Positions 1 through 10,999 of a stretch of 64,000 bases of DNA are shown in pieces. This DNA comes from Chinchilla lanigera (Eukaryota > Chordata > Mammalia > Rodentia > Chinchillidae), in contig NW_004955465.1 of assembly GCF_000276665.1 (NCBI RefSeq), positions 1,717,573 to 1,781,572 of the forward strand. The letters run 5' to 3'. The notes below the pieces were generated by a model. The model was given only the letters and a program-made list of their open reading frames with translations, was not told the origin of the DNA and searched no databases. Each line of letters begins with the position of its first letter. Position 1 is the first letter of the stretch. A program made the position numbers and the translations under genes.

Positions 1-404
1 GCTGTTTTCCTCCCATTAGAACAGCCATGAGTCAGCCTTAGGCTTGGATGGGATTTTGATTGATGAGGAAAGCGTTCTAGAGAGGAAAGTGACTTACTGA
101 CAGTCACATTGTCAGTACATGTGAGAGAGATGTCTGTGCTAGGTTATCTAAGGCAATTGCTTCTATTACAGAGAAACCAAATGACAGCTGGATTAATAGC
201 TTTCCAATTGTATTTTTCAATGGCTATTCAGTATCTTGAGAAGAAGATGGGATTACAGGTCTTCAAATCCAGTAGTCTTGGCGGTGGTCCAGTGTTATTT
301 TGTTATACAATGTGGCCTCTAGGCATCCTATTTTTATTTTTATTTAGAGAAACTATATTATGCATTCATTGGGGGTATGGGCCCAACACAAAGATTTACA
401 TGTG

Positions 405-855
405 AATATTCATAGCAGCTTAATTTATAATAGTAAAAATCTAGGACCCCTCAATGCCCACTGACAGGTGAATGGGAAAACGGATTGTAGTGCAACACTG
501 CTCAGTAATAGGAAAGAAATCATTTCATCAACAACCACATGCATGAACCAGAAAATAATTCTACTGAGTGAAAGAAGTTAGACAAGAGAATCCATGTTGG
601 GAGGTTCCATTTACATAAAATTATAAAAATTCCATGTTAATCTATGGATCCATGATTACTTGGAGATGGAAATATGGGGGCAATGAGAGAGACGGAAAGA
701 GCCATGAGAAACTTTAGAGAGTGAGCAATATGCTTATTATCCTGACTGTGGTAATAGTTTCAGGGCTGTATTTATATATAGCAAAAGTTCTCTGTACACC
801 TTAAGTATGTGCCATTTATTGTACATTAATTATACCTCAATGTAGCTGTCCCAAC
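405..855 (+). mobile_element. Old L1 LINE 3'-end fragment
   Basis: The order of words matches the 3' end of old mammalian L1 elements: a 'catagcagc...aatagt' block, then 'tgaatgggaaaac', then 'agtgaaagaagttagacaa', and near the end 'tgtacattaattatacctcaa'. There is no open reading frame of note and many changes from the consensus I remember, so this is a dead relic. Subfamily is not assigned. Recognition is by pattern memory only. Confidence 0.6.
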
Positions 856-939
856 AAATAAAAGCCAGAACTACCAGAGAGGGTTTGAAATTGAAACTCA
901 TTTCTCCCCAACCAGCTGTATAACCAGCTAGTTGAGTTA

Positions 940-1050
940 CTAACCTCATCTGCAACAGCAGGAGAGACGATAATGATTCCCACCTTATAAGGTTGCTGTG
1001 AAAATTAAATAAGTGAATGCTCGATAGGGGCTTAACGAAAACTAACTTTT
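940..1050 (+). mobile_element. MIR SINE fragment
   Basis: The 3' half of a MIR is recognisable: 'aacctcatctgcaac', a 'gataatgattcccaccttataaggttgctgtgaaaattaaat' type block (quoted in part), and a terminal 'cttaacgaaaactaac' block. This is an ancient tRNA-derived SINE, inactive for over 100 million years. The core is present and the 5' tRNA-like part is not clear. Confidence 0.6.
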
Positions 1051-2610
1051 ATTATTTTCTTAGAACACAAAGGAAAGAATCTGTTTTATCTTTTGTATTG
1101 CACTTTATCATTGTAAGAGTTTTGTTCATTAGCCTGTTTAAGGGATAGTATGGTTAGGCAAGTCATAAAGGCTTTCAGAGGTCTTCTCAGAATCCTGTCT
1201 GGGTACTTTATTGGAGCCATATTTCATAAAATAGCACGTCTTTCTCAGCCACCCTTTTTTTTTTTTTGTAATACTTATCACCCTTAATTATGTTATGTAT
1301 TTGCTTGTTTGTTTAATTTCTCTCTGTCTTCACTGGAACATAAATTCCTTGAGACCAGAGAGTTTTTTTGTTCACTGTAATACAATGTAATACAACTCAC
1401 TACATATGGGTTGAGTGTTGAGTCAGCGGATGGCTGTCTCGTCTCCCTTTCTTTGTGAAGGTGGCAGTGTCATGGTAGCTATGCATGTTACTCATTGTCA
1501 CTGTTGTCACGGCTGTGTTGTAGCTGCTGAGTGTGTGTGTGGGTTTATGATTCCCTATGATTTCACCTATCTTGCCTAACATCAAGTGACTGCTGGGTAG
1601 AGAGAAGACCTGAAATTGTTTAGATCAGTGAGGTCCTAATCTCATTTTATCCTTGGCTCTGCAGAACAAGGAGACTGCATAAGCTAAATACGGTATTTGA
1701 AAAATAAAATCAGGGTCTGAGACTGTAACTAAAATGAAGAATAGAAATAAATGTTAAGTTTTAGAGAATTGTGAACACGATGGCTCTGATGTGATGCATC
1801 CCCAGACTCTTTTTTAAATAGTGAATAAGAAAAAGAATTGGAAAACTATTGAATCCAAAAAGTCACTCAAAACTACAGCTAGTTTACTCTGTTTGGGGGA
1901 ATACATGACTCACCCAGGCTGTTTGACTTTCCCTCCTTCTCTGTAATCCTGTCAATGCACGTTACAAATGTAACCTCAAAGCAGTTAATTCTTGACTTGC
2001 TTCTATCTGTCTATCTTGTCCTCCTCTTATCATGTCTCCTGTGGATGCTCTTTTTTCAAGCTTATGGCTTTAGGAGAAATGTGGAGGTGGCATTAGTGCC
2101 AACTCATCATGAAGTCTTCCATCAAGATGGACCAAAACACCATGCTGTGGGGCCTATTCTTGGCTCTGCAACTGTGCTGCCATCAATCCTCATGTGAGCG
2201 GTTTCATTCGATATCTGTGTACAAACAAATCACCTAAATTATCCTGCCTTCCTAGTCTGAAAATGATGCCTTATAAATTAGCAGCAAATATTTCAGTGAA
2301 GACAGAAGACTTCCTGAGTTGGCAATTGCCATCTTTTACATTTTAATGATCTCAATTGACCTCTTTATTGTTGCAATTACATTCTCATTGTGTGGCAGAC
2401 ACTTGCATGACTTAGGCTAGATTAATTAATTAACATTATAGCTATTATTATATCAGTATAGACAGATAGGTGGCTACCAGACCTCCAGGTCCATTACTTT
2501 AATTCTGAATAAAGAGAACCTGGCTGTGGAAAATTCTTTTAGTCTCATTTGAACTGAAAAATGCGATACTTCCTAAACTTCTAGAGGTTCACAAAGGGTT
2601 TAGATGGTGC
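1051..2610. other. Stretch without recognised features
   Basis: No gene or confident repeat is seen. A short T-run sits near 1254-1267. ORFs here are under 81 codons with no codon-usage or motif support. The sequence is AT-rich and looks like ordinary intergenic or intronic DNA. Confidence 0.5.
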
Positions 2611-2872
2611 TACGGTTTGGGTATTGGTTTGGGTGTCTCTCAAAGGTCCATGATTGAAGGTATGGTCCACAAGATGGCCCTACTGGCAGGTGGTAAAACC
2701 TCTAGATGGTGTGGTCTAGTTGGTTTTTTTGGTGTGGTCTAGTAGGTTTTTTTGAGAATGCCCTTAAAGGGGGTTGAGGGACCTCAATCTCTCTCCAAAA
2801 CTGTGGGAAACCTGTTTTCTTTGTAAAGTGAGTTGCCTCAGGTGTTTCATTGAACTGACTCAAAGCTAACAC
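2611..2872 (+). mobile_element. MaLR-like LTR remnant
   Basis: It opens with 'gctacggtttgggtattgg' and closes with the block 'ctttgtaaagtgagttgcc' followed by 'caggtgtttcattgaactg'. Those are the 5' and 3' ends of non-autonomous ERVL-MaLR type LTRs (polyadenylation region and CA end). It is diverged, and no internal retroviral coding sequence lies next to it, so it is a solo-LTR remnant. It contains a local 23-bp tandem duplication. Confidence 0.55.
2708..2753. repeat. 23-bp tandem duplication
   Basis: Two adjacent copies of a 23-bp unit (2708-2730 and 2731-2753), beginning ggtgtggtctagt and ending in seven T, differ at one base (t/a after 'ctagt'). This is a local slippage-type duplication inside the LTR remnant. 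Confidence 0.92.
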
Positions 2873-3326
2873 AGGTGGGTTTTGTTTGCTTTGGTGCTGT
2901 AACATCATTGGTGGTTTGTTGCAAACATACTTGGCTCTTCAGGGGGGCCATTTTATGTTTTGACATTCAGTCTGAAACCCCAAGGCTGTGGCTTTGATCA
3001 CAGGCTCTTGGTGAGTAAGGAGTTACAATTGGTTGTAAGGAGTTTCAGTAGGCAAAAGGAGACATAGCTCCCTGCCAAGGGGTGACTTCCCAGCTCAGTG
3101 CCCAGGTCTAAGAGGAGCTCTGCACACAAGGCACAGCACCTATCATGTGTGCATGGTCAAACATAGAACCAGGTCAGTCCTTGGGCTTTGCAGGAACCAT
3201 GTGGTGAGACAGAAATAAAGTGAGGAAAAAAGGACCCTGGGTTCTCTATCATCCTAGGAAAAACACACATCTTCCAGGTTACTGCTTCCCTGCCACACTA
3301 ATCCTAAAACCCAACAGGTGGTTCAA

Positions 3327-3366
3327 CACACACACACGCACACACACACGCACACATGCACACACT
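3327..3366. repeat. (CA)n microsatellite
   Basis: An imperfect CA dinucleotide run with CG and TG interruptions (cacacacgcacacacacacg). It could form Z-DNA and is likely length-polymorphic. Confidence 0.95.
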
Positions 3367-3534
3367 TACCATAAATAACACAATAAGTCAATAACTGAGG
3401 TGCTCCTTTTGCTTTCTCTGAACTTCTATGTTGTAACATCAGCGTATATTCTGTCACACTCTTGGGTCTTATGTATTCTCCAAACTACGGATAATTTTTG
3501 CTCACATGGTGGATCACAGGCTCTTTGAATGCAG

Positions 3535-3805
3535 TGTTAGCAATAAGTAACATTTATTAAGCTTTTCCTCTGTCCCATTATCTCATTTAATCCTCATAGC
3601 AACACTGAAAAGTGGGTGCTACGGGTCATCCACATTGTGTACTGACTTCTCATCAATAACCTGTTTCTTCCTGTTTATTCTGAAAGCCATTATTGCTTTA
3701 TGTTCTCAAAGAGAAACAACCAAGTCCATAGAGGTAGAGTGGCTTGACTTGCTTACACAAAGAGAGGGAGAAATTCTGTTCTGGAATCCATGTCCAGGAA
3801 GGAAC
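3535..3805 (-). mobile_element. MIR SINE, antisense
   Basis: On the + strand it reads as an inverted MIR: 'taacatttattaagctttt', then 'tctcatttaatcctcatagc', then a diverged 'agagtggcttgacttgctta' block. Each of these is a typical part of reversed MIR. The middle is degraded. Confidence 0.5.
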
Positions 3806-3956
3806 TTCAAAGGACTCTTTTATTCATCTGCCTATCTCTATAAACTAAGTATGTAAGCCATTCGGGATAGCAATTGCAGCCAACACTATTCCCAAATACC
3901 TCTGAGGATGGAAATCATGTGTTCCTCCTTACTTACTTCTGATTTCAATCAGCATG

Positions 3957-3988
3957 TGCATGCGTGCACGCGCACACACACACACACG
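3957..3988. repeat. (CA)n/(CG) alternating purine-pyrimidine run
   Basis: A run of the form gcatgcgtgcacgcgcacac continues into CACACA. Strict purine-pyrimidine alternation with several CpGs makes it a plausible Z-DNA former. Confidence 0.88.
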
Positions 3989-4149
3989 TAGAAATATACC
4001 CAAATGCCTCACAATATGAGCCCATTTATTCCTGAATAATCTTTTCAAGAGACCTTTAAACTTAGGTCATTCCAATTATTGTTTGTATAGTTAAAGTTAT
4101 TCATTATATTATTATTTAATCTTCTCTTTTAAGGTGAATAATTCTCATT

Positions 4150-4290
4150 TCTTAAGTAACGATATCTCTCTATTCTGAATGACCCAGGCAGTTTCCTAAG
4201 CCTTTATGTGGATCATGTCACTGAGTCATATAAGATCCCGAAGAAGGAGATGCTGTTACTTTATCCAACTTTGCACAGGACTTTCCTGCG
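4150..4290 (-). mobile_element. Possible MIR fragment, antisense
   Basis: The words 'gcagtttcctaagccttta', 'tggatcatgtcactgagtc' and 'gatgctgttactttatccaa' follow the order of a reversed MIR, but divergence is high. Weak call. Confidence 0.35.
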
Positions 4291-4699
4291 GCAGGAGAGC
4301 TTGCAAACGATGGGGTTTATGAGGAAACCAACCTAAGCGACACATGTGAGTTTGGAGTTACCGTCTTTGAAGAGATAGGTGGTTACCTCCCCATCTTTCC
4401 CTTTTCCTTCTTACTCTCTAAGAAGTGACAGTAGCTGGGGAAACCATAGAAGCCAGTGTAGAGAACAGCCCTGGGTCACTCCTTTTTAGACGATTGTGTG
4501 CGAGAAAAACAAATTTCTCTCTTGCCTCAGGGGCTTTTTTGTTAAAGAAGCAGAGCCTTTACCTTGACTAACACTGTTCCATATGTGGTTGTTACCTTTC
4601 CATATTTGTTACTTTTTTTTCAATTCAAGACTCAGCTGACACTTCTAGATTCATGGCATTGGTCTATCTGCTGTCATAGCTAGTGAAAGATTTCCTTTG

Positions 4700-5001
4700 G
4701 TATTTTTAGAGGACTGGTTCTAGGACCTCCAGAGGGTAATAAAATCCCTGGCTGCTCACATCCCATACATACAAGGGGGCAGTATTTGTGTACATCCTCC
4801 TGTATACTTTAATTTTTAGATTATTAGTAATATGTGAAGTAATGTAAATGCTATGTAAATAGTTGTTGCACTGCATTATTTAAAGAACAATGACAAGAAA
4901 AAAGTCTGCATGTGCAGTACAGATGCAGTTTCCTCCCAGATACTTCCAGTCCACAGTTGTGAATCTATGGAAGACACTGTGGATAGGAAGGGCCGACTGT
5001 A
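4700..5001 (-). mobile_element. Tigger/pogo-type MITE
   Basis: This is a short non-autonomous DNA transposon. The right end 'gggccgactgta' is the inverted form of a pogo-type terminus, and the left part 'ggactggttctaggacctcc' is the other terminal region. In between are 'atcctcctgtatacttta' and 'atgctatgtaaatagttgtt', known internal words of this family read in antisense. A TA follows the right terminus, as expected for the TA target site. No transposase remains. Confidence 0.62.
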
Positions 5002-6199
5002 CTTGCTAAACTGGCTTTGAACTGATATTTGTTCCCACCTCTTCCAATCGTCTCAGTGTCCTTCCCAGCCCTGTGTCCTCCTCCTCCTCTCTGCAATGAC
5101 TCACCCCCTAGGGTAGAGGTGGGAAAACTTTCAGGGGACAAGTCGTGCTGGAGGACAGATGTGGCTGGCAATGCTGATACACAAATGCTGTCTAAACAAC
5201 AAAGACAATGATTATCCACTCTTGAGTACTCGTTTGAGAACCTATGCCCAGCTCTTTGGCATGTCTCTTTCTTTTCTCATGGTATCCACAGAAGTTCTCC
5301 AGATACACAAAAACCTCAGTTCAAAGGGAATGTTTGGAGATTTGGCCAACAGATTCAAGTCTTTTATTTGCAGTACTTGGCAGACAACATATTTTATTTT
5401 AAAAAGGATGTGAACAGAATTAAGAGGAGACAATAACCATGTTGGTGACTCTAAAGACACTGTTTGTATCCACATCTTAAAATAATGACTACTCAACCAA
5501 GAAGCGGTACACACACATTTATAGAAAATCAAAATGATTGTTTCTGACAACTTGGAATGAAGCAGCAGTCTTGATAGAGGCTGATCAGCTGGACAGTGAT
5601 TCACGAGTATCCTCTGGGGATCTTGGCTATGTTTCTAAACCAGGACTACATAGGGAGAAGTGACAGCCTTCAACTGTGGATAAACAGTCCTCAAAAGAAG
5701 TGAGATTGGCAGCTACTTATGTGTGTTACTGAAGATCAGTGAATCATTTGTTTTTCAGGTTTGTCTGTTTCAAGTTTCAGGGCCATCCTGTCCTTCAAAC
5801 ACTTCCCAATAAAAGGCTGAGTCAGGTGAGGATAAAATTTTAGAGTCCGTACTTCCTGTGTCTGGGAAATTTTATTGGCATCACTACCCAGTAAATCCAC
5901 ATTGAGTCTCTGTAATGAGTAATGCAAATGACTGGGGCATCAGAGTCAGGAGCTGAAAAGTGGAGCCTAGACAGGAATTCAGGTACCTATGAGTTACGAG
6001 GCAGATGTCCTCAGCAGGAGGAGGTGAGCCAGAGAAAGGAGCTGCAGGGAGGGAAAGGTGTGAATGTAGACTCCAGCACAGAGCAGCTCTGCTTGGCTTG
6101 GGATGGTGCTTCCCCAATGTCCTGCAAAGTGGAACTACTTGGAGGCTTTTAAAACAAAGCACCACTTTCCCTCTAGAACATCCAGATCTTCTAATTTAA
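5002..6199. other. Stretch without recognised features
   Basis: No supported gene. Overlapping ORFs on both strands (up to 120 codons on the minus strand at 5242-5604) show no recognisable domain. The end near 6110-6180 has a faint MER5-like look ('gtggaactacttggaggctt') that is too weak to call. Confidence 0.45.
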
Positions 6200-6490
6200 G
6201 GGACTTTTATCCCCTGGCTGACCCCTGTTCTCCTTCTTGACTCCTGTGTATTATACCTTTCTTTGGTTCCGCCCTGGGAGCTCCATGTGCCAACTCTGCC
6301 CTATTCAAGTCCTTTGCCCGTCTTTACTATAGAACCCACTGTCCTCTGCGGAAGCTGTCCTCCTGCCACTGGCCTTGCCCATTCCCCTTCAGAACTTGGG
6401 CAGAGCTTTGATTTGTCATCTATCCTAGCCCCTAGCACAGTGCCTGGTGCAAAGGACAACTTTAGGTTAACTACATGAATGAATGAGCTG
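6200..6490 (+). mobile_element. L2 LINE 3'-end fragment
   Basis: The 3' end of ancient L2 is recognised from 'cccctagcacagtgcctgg' followed by 'tgaatgaatgag', with the C-rich 'ccattccccttcagaacttgg' block before it. Highly diverged and inactive. Confidence 0.5.
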
Positions 6491-6925
6491 GTGGACAAAA
6501 TGGCAACTTTTCAAATGAGGGGTGCACAGCAAATGCTCCCTGAGCTCTGAAGGGAAACTGTCCTTTGGGTCAGAGCAAACTTCAAGGAAAGGTGCAAGCT
6601 GAAGCAGGGTGCTGGAGAAAGATATAAAGGCGAATCTTGGCCTCCCCAGGTTCCAGGTCTATCCAGAAAGCTGGGAGTTAATTTTAAGCGCCCGCTCTCT
6701 TGTTTGTAGATAGGGGATGGAGCTGAATGAATTGGGCATTTCTAGGGGCTCCTCCCAGCAGCCTTCCATGAGGACTCACTGCCATTTTTAACACATGCAG
6801 CAAGGACCGCTTTGGGAAGAGGGTTTGTCCTTTTACATTCCAAAACCCTTTTTCTTTTTTCATCTTAAGTCAGGGTCATGCTAAGCCGCTAAATTGCCCA
6901 GGGTGGGCTTGACTTTTCAATGCTA

Positions 6926-6981
6926 CTGTGTCAACCTCTCAGAATGCTGCGATTACAGGCATAAGCCACCATGCCAGGCAC
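6926..6981 (-). mobile_element. 7SL-type SINE fragment, antisense
   Basis: A short piece reading 'cagaatgctgcgattacagg' then 'cataagccaccatgccaggc' is the inverted start of a B1-type SINE. It covers the box A region in antisense. The rest of the element is missing, so it is truncated or badly decayed. Confidence 0.5.
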
Positions 6982-7142
6982 GTTGATCTTCTTCCAGGGG
7001 ACTTCAGGATGCCCTGCGTTTGCTCTTCATCAGACAGCTTTCCACAGAGACATCTTGGATTCTCAAACAGTTCTGGGGCCCCAGCTTGCCAACCACCTGT
7101 AAGTACACTTACTTCCTGTGTGTGTGTGCGGCACCCTGTATT

Positions 7143-7276
7143 TGCCACAGTATTTATTTATTTATTTATTTATTTTGGTTTTTCTCCGGTACCGGGAACC
7201 AAACTCACGACCTTGCACTTGCCAGGCAGGCGCTTTTGCCGCTGAGCTAAATCCCCAGCCCCTGCCACAGTATTTA
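7143..7276 (-). mobile_element. ID-like tRNA-derived SINE with 14-bp TSD
   Basis: The element body is 7157-7262. Read on the minus strand it starts 'ggggctggggatttagctca' with a tRNA-like box A, then a box B near 'gagtttggttcccggtaccg', and ends in an A-rich tail, seen here as TTTA repeats. Perfect 14-bp target-site duplications (tgccacagtattta) lie at 7143-7156 and 7263-7276. Such SINEs are RNA polymerase III transcripts moved by L1 machinery. The clean TSDs indicate a fairly recent insertion. Confidence 0.92.
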
Positions 7277-7515
7277 AAGATTCAGGCTCTGGAATTAGAC
7301 AGGTCAGGACCCAAATCTTAACTTTTTAGCAAGTAAATGAGCTTCTTCCAGTTCCATTGTTATGATCTATAGACCAGTCTATAGACTGGAAATAATAATA
7401 TAACCTTCTTCATAGGCTTCTGTGAGAATCCAAGAGTCTCCATGCAGAACCACTGAGAATTGTTCTTACAACATAAAGGATTTAAAAGCATTGGTATAAT
7501 TATTATTATCATCGT
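7277..7515 (+). mobile_element. MIR SINE
   Basis: 'caggctctggaattagacag' is the 5' MIR start, followed by 'ggaaataataatataacctt' and a terminal 'ggtataattattattatc'. The ID SINE described just before has inserted at its 5' edge. Diverged. Confidence 0.5.
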
Positions 7516-7569
7516 TGCTGCTATTACTAATCTTCCAAATTTGACAACTTGCATGAGATTGCAGTGGGC

Positions 7570-7626
7570 CTTGAAATTTGTTAGTATGTGTGAGGCCCTG
7601 GGTTTAATGCCCAATACTGCTAAAAG
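7570..7626 (+). mobile_element. Older ID-type SINE fragment
   Basis: 'gtgtgaggccctgggtttaa' followed by 'tgcccaatactgctaa' is the box B half of an older ID subfamily. It ends in ...cagtactgc rather than the ...ggtaccgg of the young copies. A second copy with nearly the same wording lies at 9334-9412. Confidence 0.5.
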
Positions 7627-7644
7627 ATGGGATTAAATGGCCTT

Positions 7645-7798
7645 CAAAAGTTTGGAGTCTAGGGACTGGGGATTTAGCTCAGTGGCACAGCACCTGCCTG
7701 GCAAGTGCAAGGTTGTGAGTTTGATCATCAGTACCAGAAAAAAACCAAAAAACAAAACAAACAAACAAACAAAAAAACAACAAAAGTTTGTAGTCTAG
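7645..7798 (+). mobile_element. ID-like SINE with 18-bp TSD
   Basis: The body is 7663-7780: 'ggggatttagctcagtggca' (box A), 'gcaaggttgtgagtttgatc' (box B region), then an A-rich tail of (AAAC) units. TSDs of 18 bp starting caaaagttt lie at 7645-7662 and 7781-7798 and differ at one base. This is one of only three young-type ID copies on the plus strand in the window. Confidence 0.92.
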
Positions 7799-7799
7799 A

Positions 7800-8949
7800 A
7801 GACCTGATGTCATCGGGGAGTAGAGAACTAAAGTCCCTTTTGACACAGGGCACCACCACTCTGCACTGCACCTTCATGCACATTAGAAAAACAGGAATAA
7901 TAGCCTTGATTTTAGAACACTGTCCTCTTGACCAAGTTTCCTTGTTCAGTAAACAATCCACCCAGCTGTGCACAATGACCATACATGAGCTGTGCTGTGC
8001 CTGCAGTAGGGAGTAGAATCATGATGACGGTAGTTGGAGTTGTGCAAGAATAAAATAATTCTTTACAGAGACGTCGATGCCTGAGATGGATCTGAAGCAA
8101 TGGCTAGATTTACCAAGGCTTCAAGAAATGAGTGAGAAACAAAGGCACAGAAACAGGAAAGTCGTTGGTGACTTCCAAGGCTAGAGAGGTAGGAGGGACC
8201 AACATGGGAAGGAACTGACTGCTGAACAAGAGGCTGCTCTGCTGTCTGTACACCATGTGAGGTTACAGTCCTGATGGAGTGTGGTCTGCTAGATGTCCAT
8301 GATATGGATTTGTAACCAGAGTGGAGAGGCCACTCTATGTATCCCAATGACAGTAATAAGGGCCCGAGTCAGTTTGTGATGGAGAAGCCTGAAAAATGAC
8401 AAAGGGAGGCTCTTTAGGACTCTGACCAGCTTTGGAAGAGATATGGCTAGCAGTCAAGTGCTTTAAATGGCTGTGACCTGACTACAAAGGCAAAACTATT
8501 TTGCTTTCAATGGATAGAGTGCAACTCATCAGAGCTGCCAATAATTTCTTCTTGGAATTAGTGAATTAACAACTGGAATTACACCGATTCCTTTCTATGT
8601 TGCCTTTAGCACCCAGTGACTGGGATTACTTTGTGCATAGCATGCACACTCCTGAGAATGGGACAGTCAAGCATGGTGGGAGGAAGTGAGGAAGTTGACT
8701 CAATGCATAGACAAGTGGTGAGGAGAGACATATTCTTGCTTCCTACTCTGTGTTTCTGGATGTGACTGCTGAGACCCTGCAGCTGTTCTCTGCATAGTCA
8801 AACTCTTCTTGTAGGTTGCAGATGTGGAACTGTGAACTTTGCTCTCCTCTTCTAGAAGAGCTCGTGGCTCTGCATGGGTGAACTTCCAGGCCATATCTCT
8901 GTTTTCTCAGGCTCCAGAAACACGTACCACAATCAGTTTTTAGGTTTGT
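7800..8949. other. Stretch without recognised features
   Basis: Single-copy looking DNA. ORFs up to 103 codons run in several frames on both strands with no recognisable protein family. No repeat family was recognised. Confidence 0.45.
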
Positions 8950-9075
8950 GCCACACTGTTTTGCAAATGTCCTGAAGGTATATTCTCACTCAGTTCTCAA
9001 GACTGCAAAGTAATGGGATGTCATTATTCCCATTTTACAGATGAAGAAACAAAAGCTCAGTGGACTGTAAGATTC
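8950..9075 (-). mobile_element. MIR-type fragment, antisense
   Basis: 'tcattattcccattttacag' then 'atgaagaaacaaaagctcag' is the classic middle of a reversed MIR. The flanks are too diverged to set exact borders. Confidence 0.5.
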
Positions 9076-9333
9076 AGTTCCTAGTCTTTGCATTTTAAGG
9101 ATAAATCTCTTCTTGCCAGGTAGTACTTCCTGTCTTGCTGTCTTGGGGTGACAGAAAATAGAATTAGTGGGGTTTGAGAGCTAACATAGCAAAGTCACAT
9201 CTGCATATATGTTTGGAAATTCACATTTGAGAATGATGCATAAAAATCTATTCTTTCTCATGCACAGCACCTGCATGAGATTATTCACCTGAGGTTTGCC
9301 CTGCCTCTGAGGACCTTCAAGAGGGTGCAATTG

Positions 9334-9412
9334 AAGGTTTAGCTCAGAGGCAAAAAATTTGTTAGTATGTGTGAGGCCCTGGGTTCAATGCCCAGTACTG
9401 CTAAGAAAGACA
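9334..9412 (+). mobile_element. Older ID-type SINE
   Basis: 'ttagctcagaggc' begins the tRNA-like part, and 'gtgtgaggccctgggttcaa' followed by 'tgcccagtactgctaag' is the box B half and 3' end. It belongs to the older ID subfamily, as at 7570, and lacks the GGTACC end. Confidence 0.58.
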
Positions 9413-9544
9413 TAAAGTTGAGATGGAGAAAAACAGAACCTACAAATCTATCCACCCACAGCAATTCTCTAGGACATGGTTGCTGCTAGATCTCATCAGT
9501 AATGCTACTTCTAACAATGTGTCAAACTGACACTAGCTAGCTGC

Positions 9545-9765
9545 TTAATAGTTTATTGAGCACTTACTATGTAGAAGGATCATTTTCAGCAGCATAAAAC
9601 TGAACCCCATGAAAACCCTTAGCTCCATGTATACACTTGGGTATTTGGACTCAAGGAAGTTACATACCCAGAGCTAATAAGTGACAGAATCAGGATTTCC
9701 TTGCTTCTCCGCCTTTTGACTAAGACAGAATCAGGATTTAAACTCTACTATTCTGTGACGTCTTA
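9545..9765 (-). mobile_element. MIR SINE, antisense
   Basis: 'tttattgagcacttactatg' followed by 'ctcaaggaagttacataccc' and 'agctaataagtgacagaatc' is reversed MIR in the expected order. 'gacagaatcaggattt' occurs twice (9684-9699 and 9724-9739), so a small internal duplication has occurred. Confidence 0.58.
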
Positions 9766-9769
9766 CCTT

Positions 9770-10340
9770 GGGAGATGATGTACAAAGCTAGGAAGGATAA
9801 AGAGGCTTAGATTATTATGTAGATTCAGCTCTTATTCAGTGGTGCTCCACAAATATTTCTTAAATTGTTGCAATACATTCTTTATGCTTAGCCAAAATTT
9901 AAGAACCTTTCATTTATTGTCCTAACTTGCACCATTAACATACATTCACAAGTGTCTAAATCCAGTATTCTTGTATGTATTATGATCTATGTATATTAAG
10001 ACAGAACTATGAAAAAGTTACAAACTTAATGTAATATTTCCCTTCATACTTCAGTCAGACAATTATGAAGTCTTAGTATCATTTTTGAATCTAATTTTCT
10101 TATTCAATACATGAGGGAGTAGGGAACAAAATTCTTTGTGAGGTCATTCAAATGAGAAGAGGCAAAGCCAGAAACTGGGAGACCCAAGGTTCTCCACTCC
10201 AAATGGAATGAGGGAATTAGTCAGCAATCAGTAAGTAGATGGGATCTATGCAGGATCTATCTGCATATTATGCTTGGCATCACACTTGGCCTTCCTTAGA
10301 AGACTGGCTCTTATTTGTTCTCTACAAATATAAAGGGCCG
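9770..10340. other. Stretch without recognised features
   Basis: AT-rich sequence with no supported ORF, repeat or RNA. Confidence 0.45.
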
Positions 10341-10392
10341 CATCTCCTCTGATCTCCTTATATGCCTCATCTCCTCTGATCTCCTTATATGC
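10341..10392. repeat. 27-bp tandem duplication
   Basis: A perfect 25-bp repeat starting catctcctctgatctcc and ending tatatgc lies at 10341-10365 and 10368-10392, giving a 27-bp period. It sits at the edge of a reversed MIR and is a local duplication. Two copies do not make an array. Confidence 0.93.
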
Positions 10393-10394
10393 TT

Positions 10395-10505
10395 TTGTGA
10401 TGTGGTAGCAGAGGGGCATTGTTTCCATTTGCAGATGTGGGGAATGAGTCCCCGAGTGAGTAAGAGCCCTTCCCAGCTGCCTGCCAGCACTGGAGTAAGA
10501 CAAGA
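10395..10505 (-). mobile_element. MIR fragment, antisense
   Basis: 'cattgtttccatttgcagat' followed by 'gtggggaatgagtccccgag' and 'agtaagagcccttcccagct' follow a reversed MIR. Moderately diverged. Confidence 0.45.
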
Positions 10506-10617
10506 CTGAGATGCTGGGCAGTGCCTGGGCCAACCTGCCTGCCTTCCTTCTTCCCTCTTAGCATGGGTGGGATGTAATGATTCGCAGAGGACCAGCTTTG
10601 TATTCATGAAGACAGGC

Positions 10618-10999
10618 TGTTGTGGTTTGTGTCTGGATGTCCCCCCAAAGCCTCATGCAGTCATGGGGCAGGATTTTAGAGTTTATGAGTGATCCATGAC
10701 CCAATGCTGGGATTATGAGTGTGAGTGCTACACCCACCCTGAGGTGGATACTTTGCATATATAAGGGAGTGAAAGAGGCTTGCTCTCCCCTCTTCCCACC
10801 TCTCCTCCCTTTTGCTCTTGTTGCCTTTGCTGTTTTCTGCTACCATGAGCTGTTGCCCGCTGCCATGAGCCACTCTGCCTTGGAGCCAGCCAAGTATGGA
10901 CTGAAACCTCCACAAACTGTAAGCTGAATAAACCTTTCCTTCCTTAATTTTGGGCATCAGGTATTTTGTCTCAGCAACAAGAGAAAAGTAACCAAGACA
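10618..10999 (+). mobile_element. Solo LTR, ERVL/MaLR-like, 5-bp TSD
   Basis: A complete 382-bp solo LTR. It starts TGTTGTGG and ends ...CCAAGACA, so it has the canonical TG...CA termini. The 5-bp duplication caggc flanks it at 10613-10617 and 11000-11004. A polyadenylation-like AATAAA lies in 'gctgaataaacctttcc'. No gag, pol or env sequence is attached, so the provirus has been lost by LTR-LTR recombination or was non-autonomous. A closely related copy is at 43380-43726. Confidence 0.78.

Noticed and set aside
7663..7740. tRNA gene-like box A and box B
   Set aside because: They belong to the ID SINE (A-rich tail, TSDs, many copies). A functional tRNA cloverleaf is not kept.
10341..10392. 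CRISPR-like direct repeats
   Set aside because: Two contiguous copies without variable spacers in a mammalian genome. This is a simple tandem duplication.
10618..10999. Possible retroviral genes next to the LTRs
   Set aside because: No gag, pol or env-like translation next to any LTR in the window. All are solo or fragmentary.
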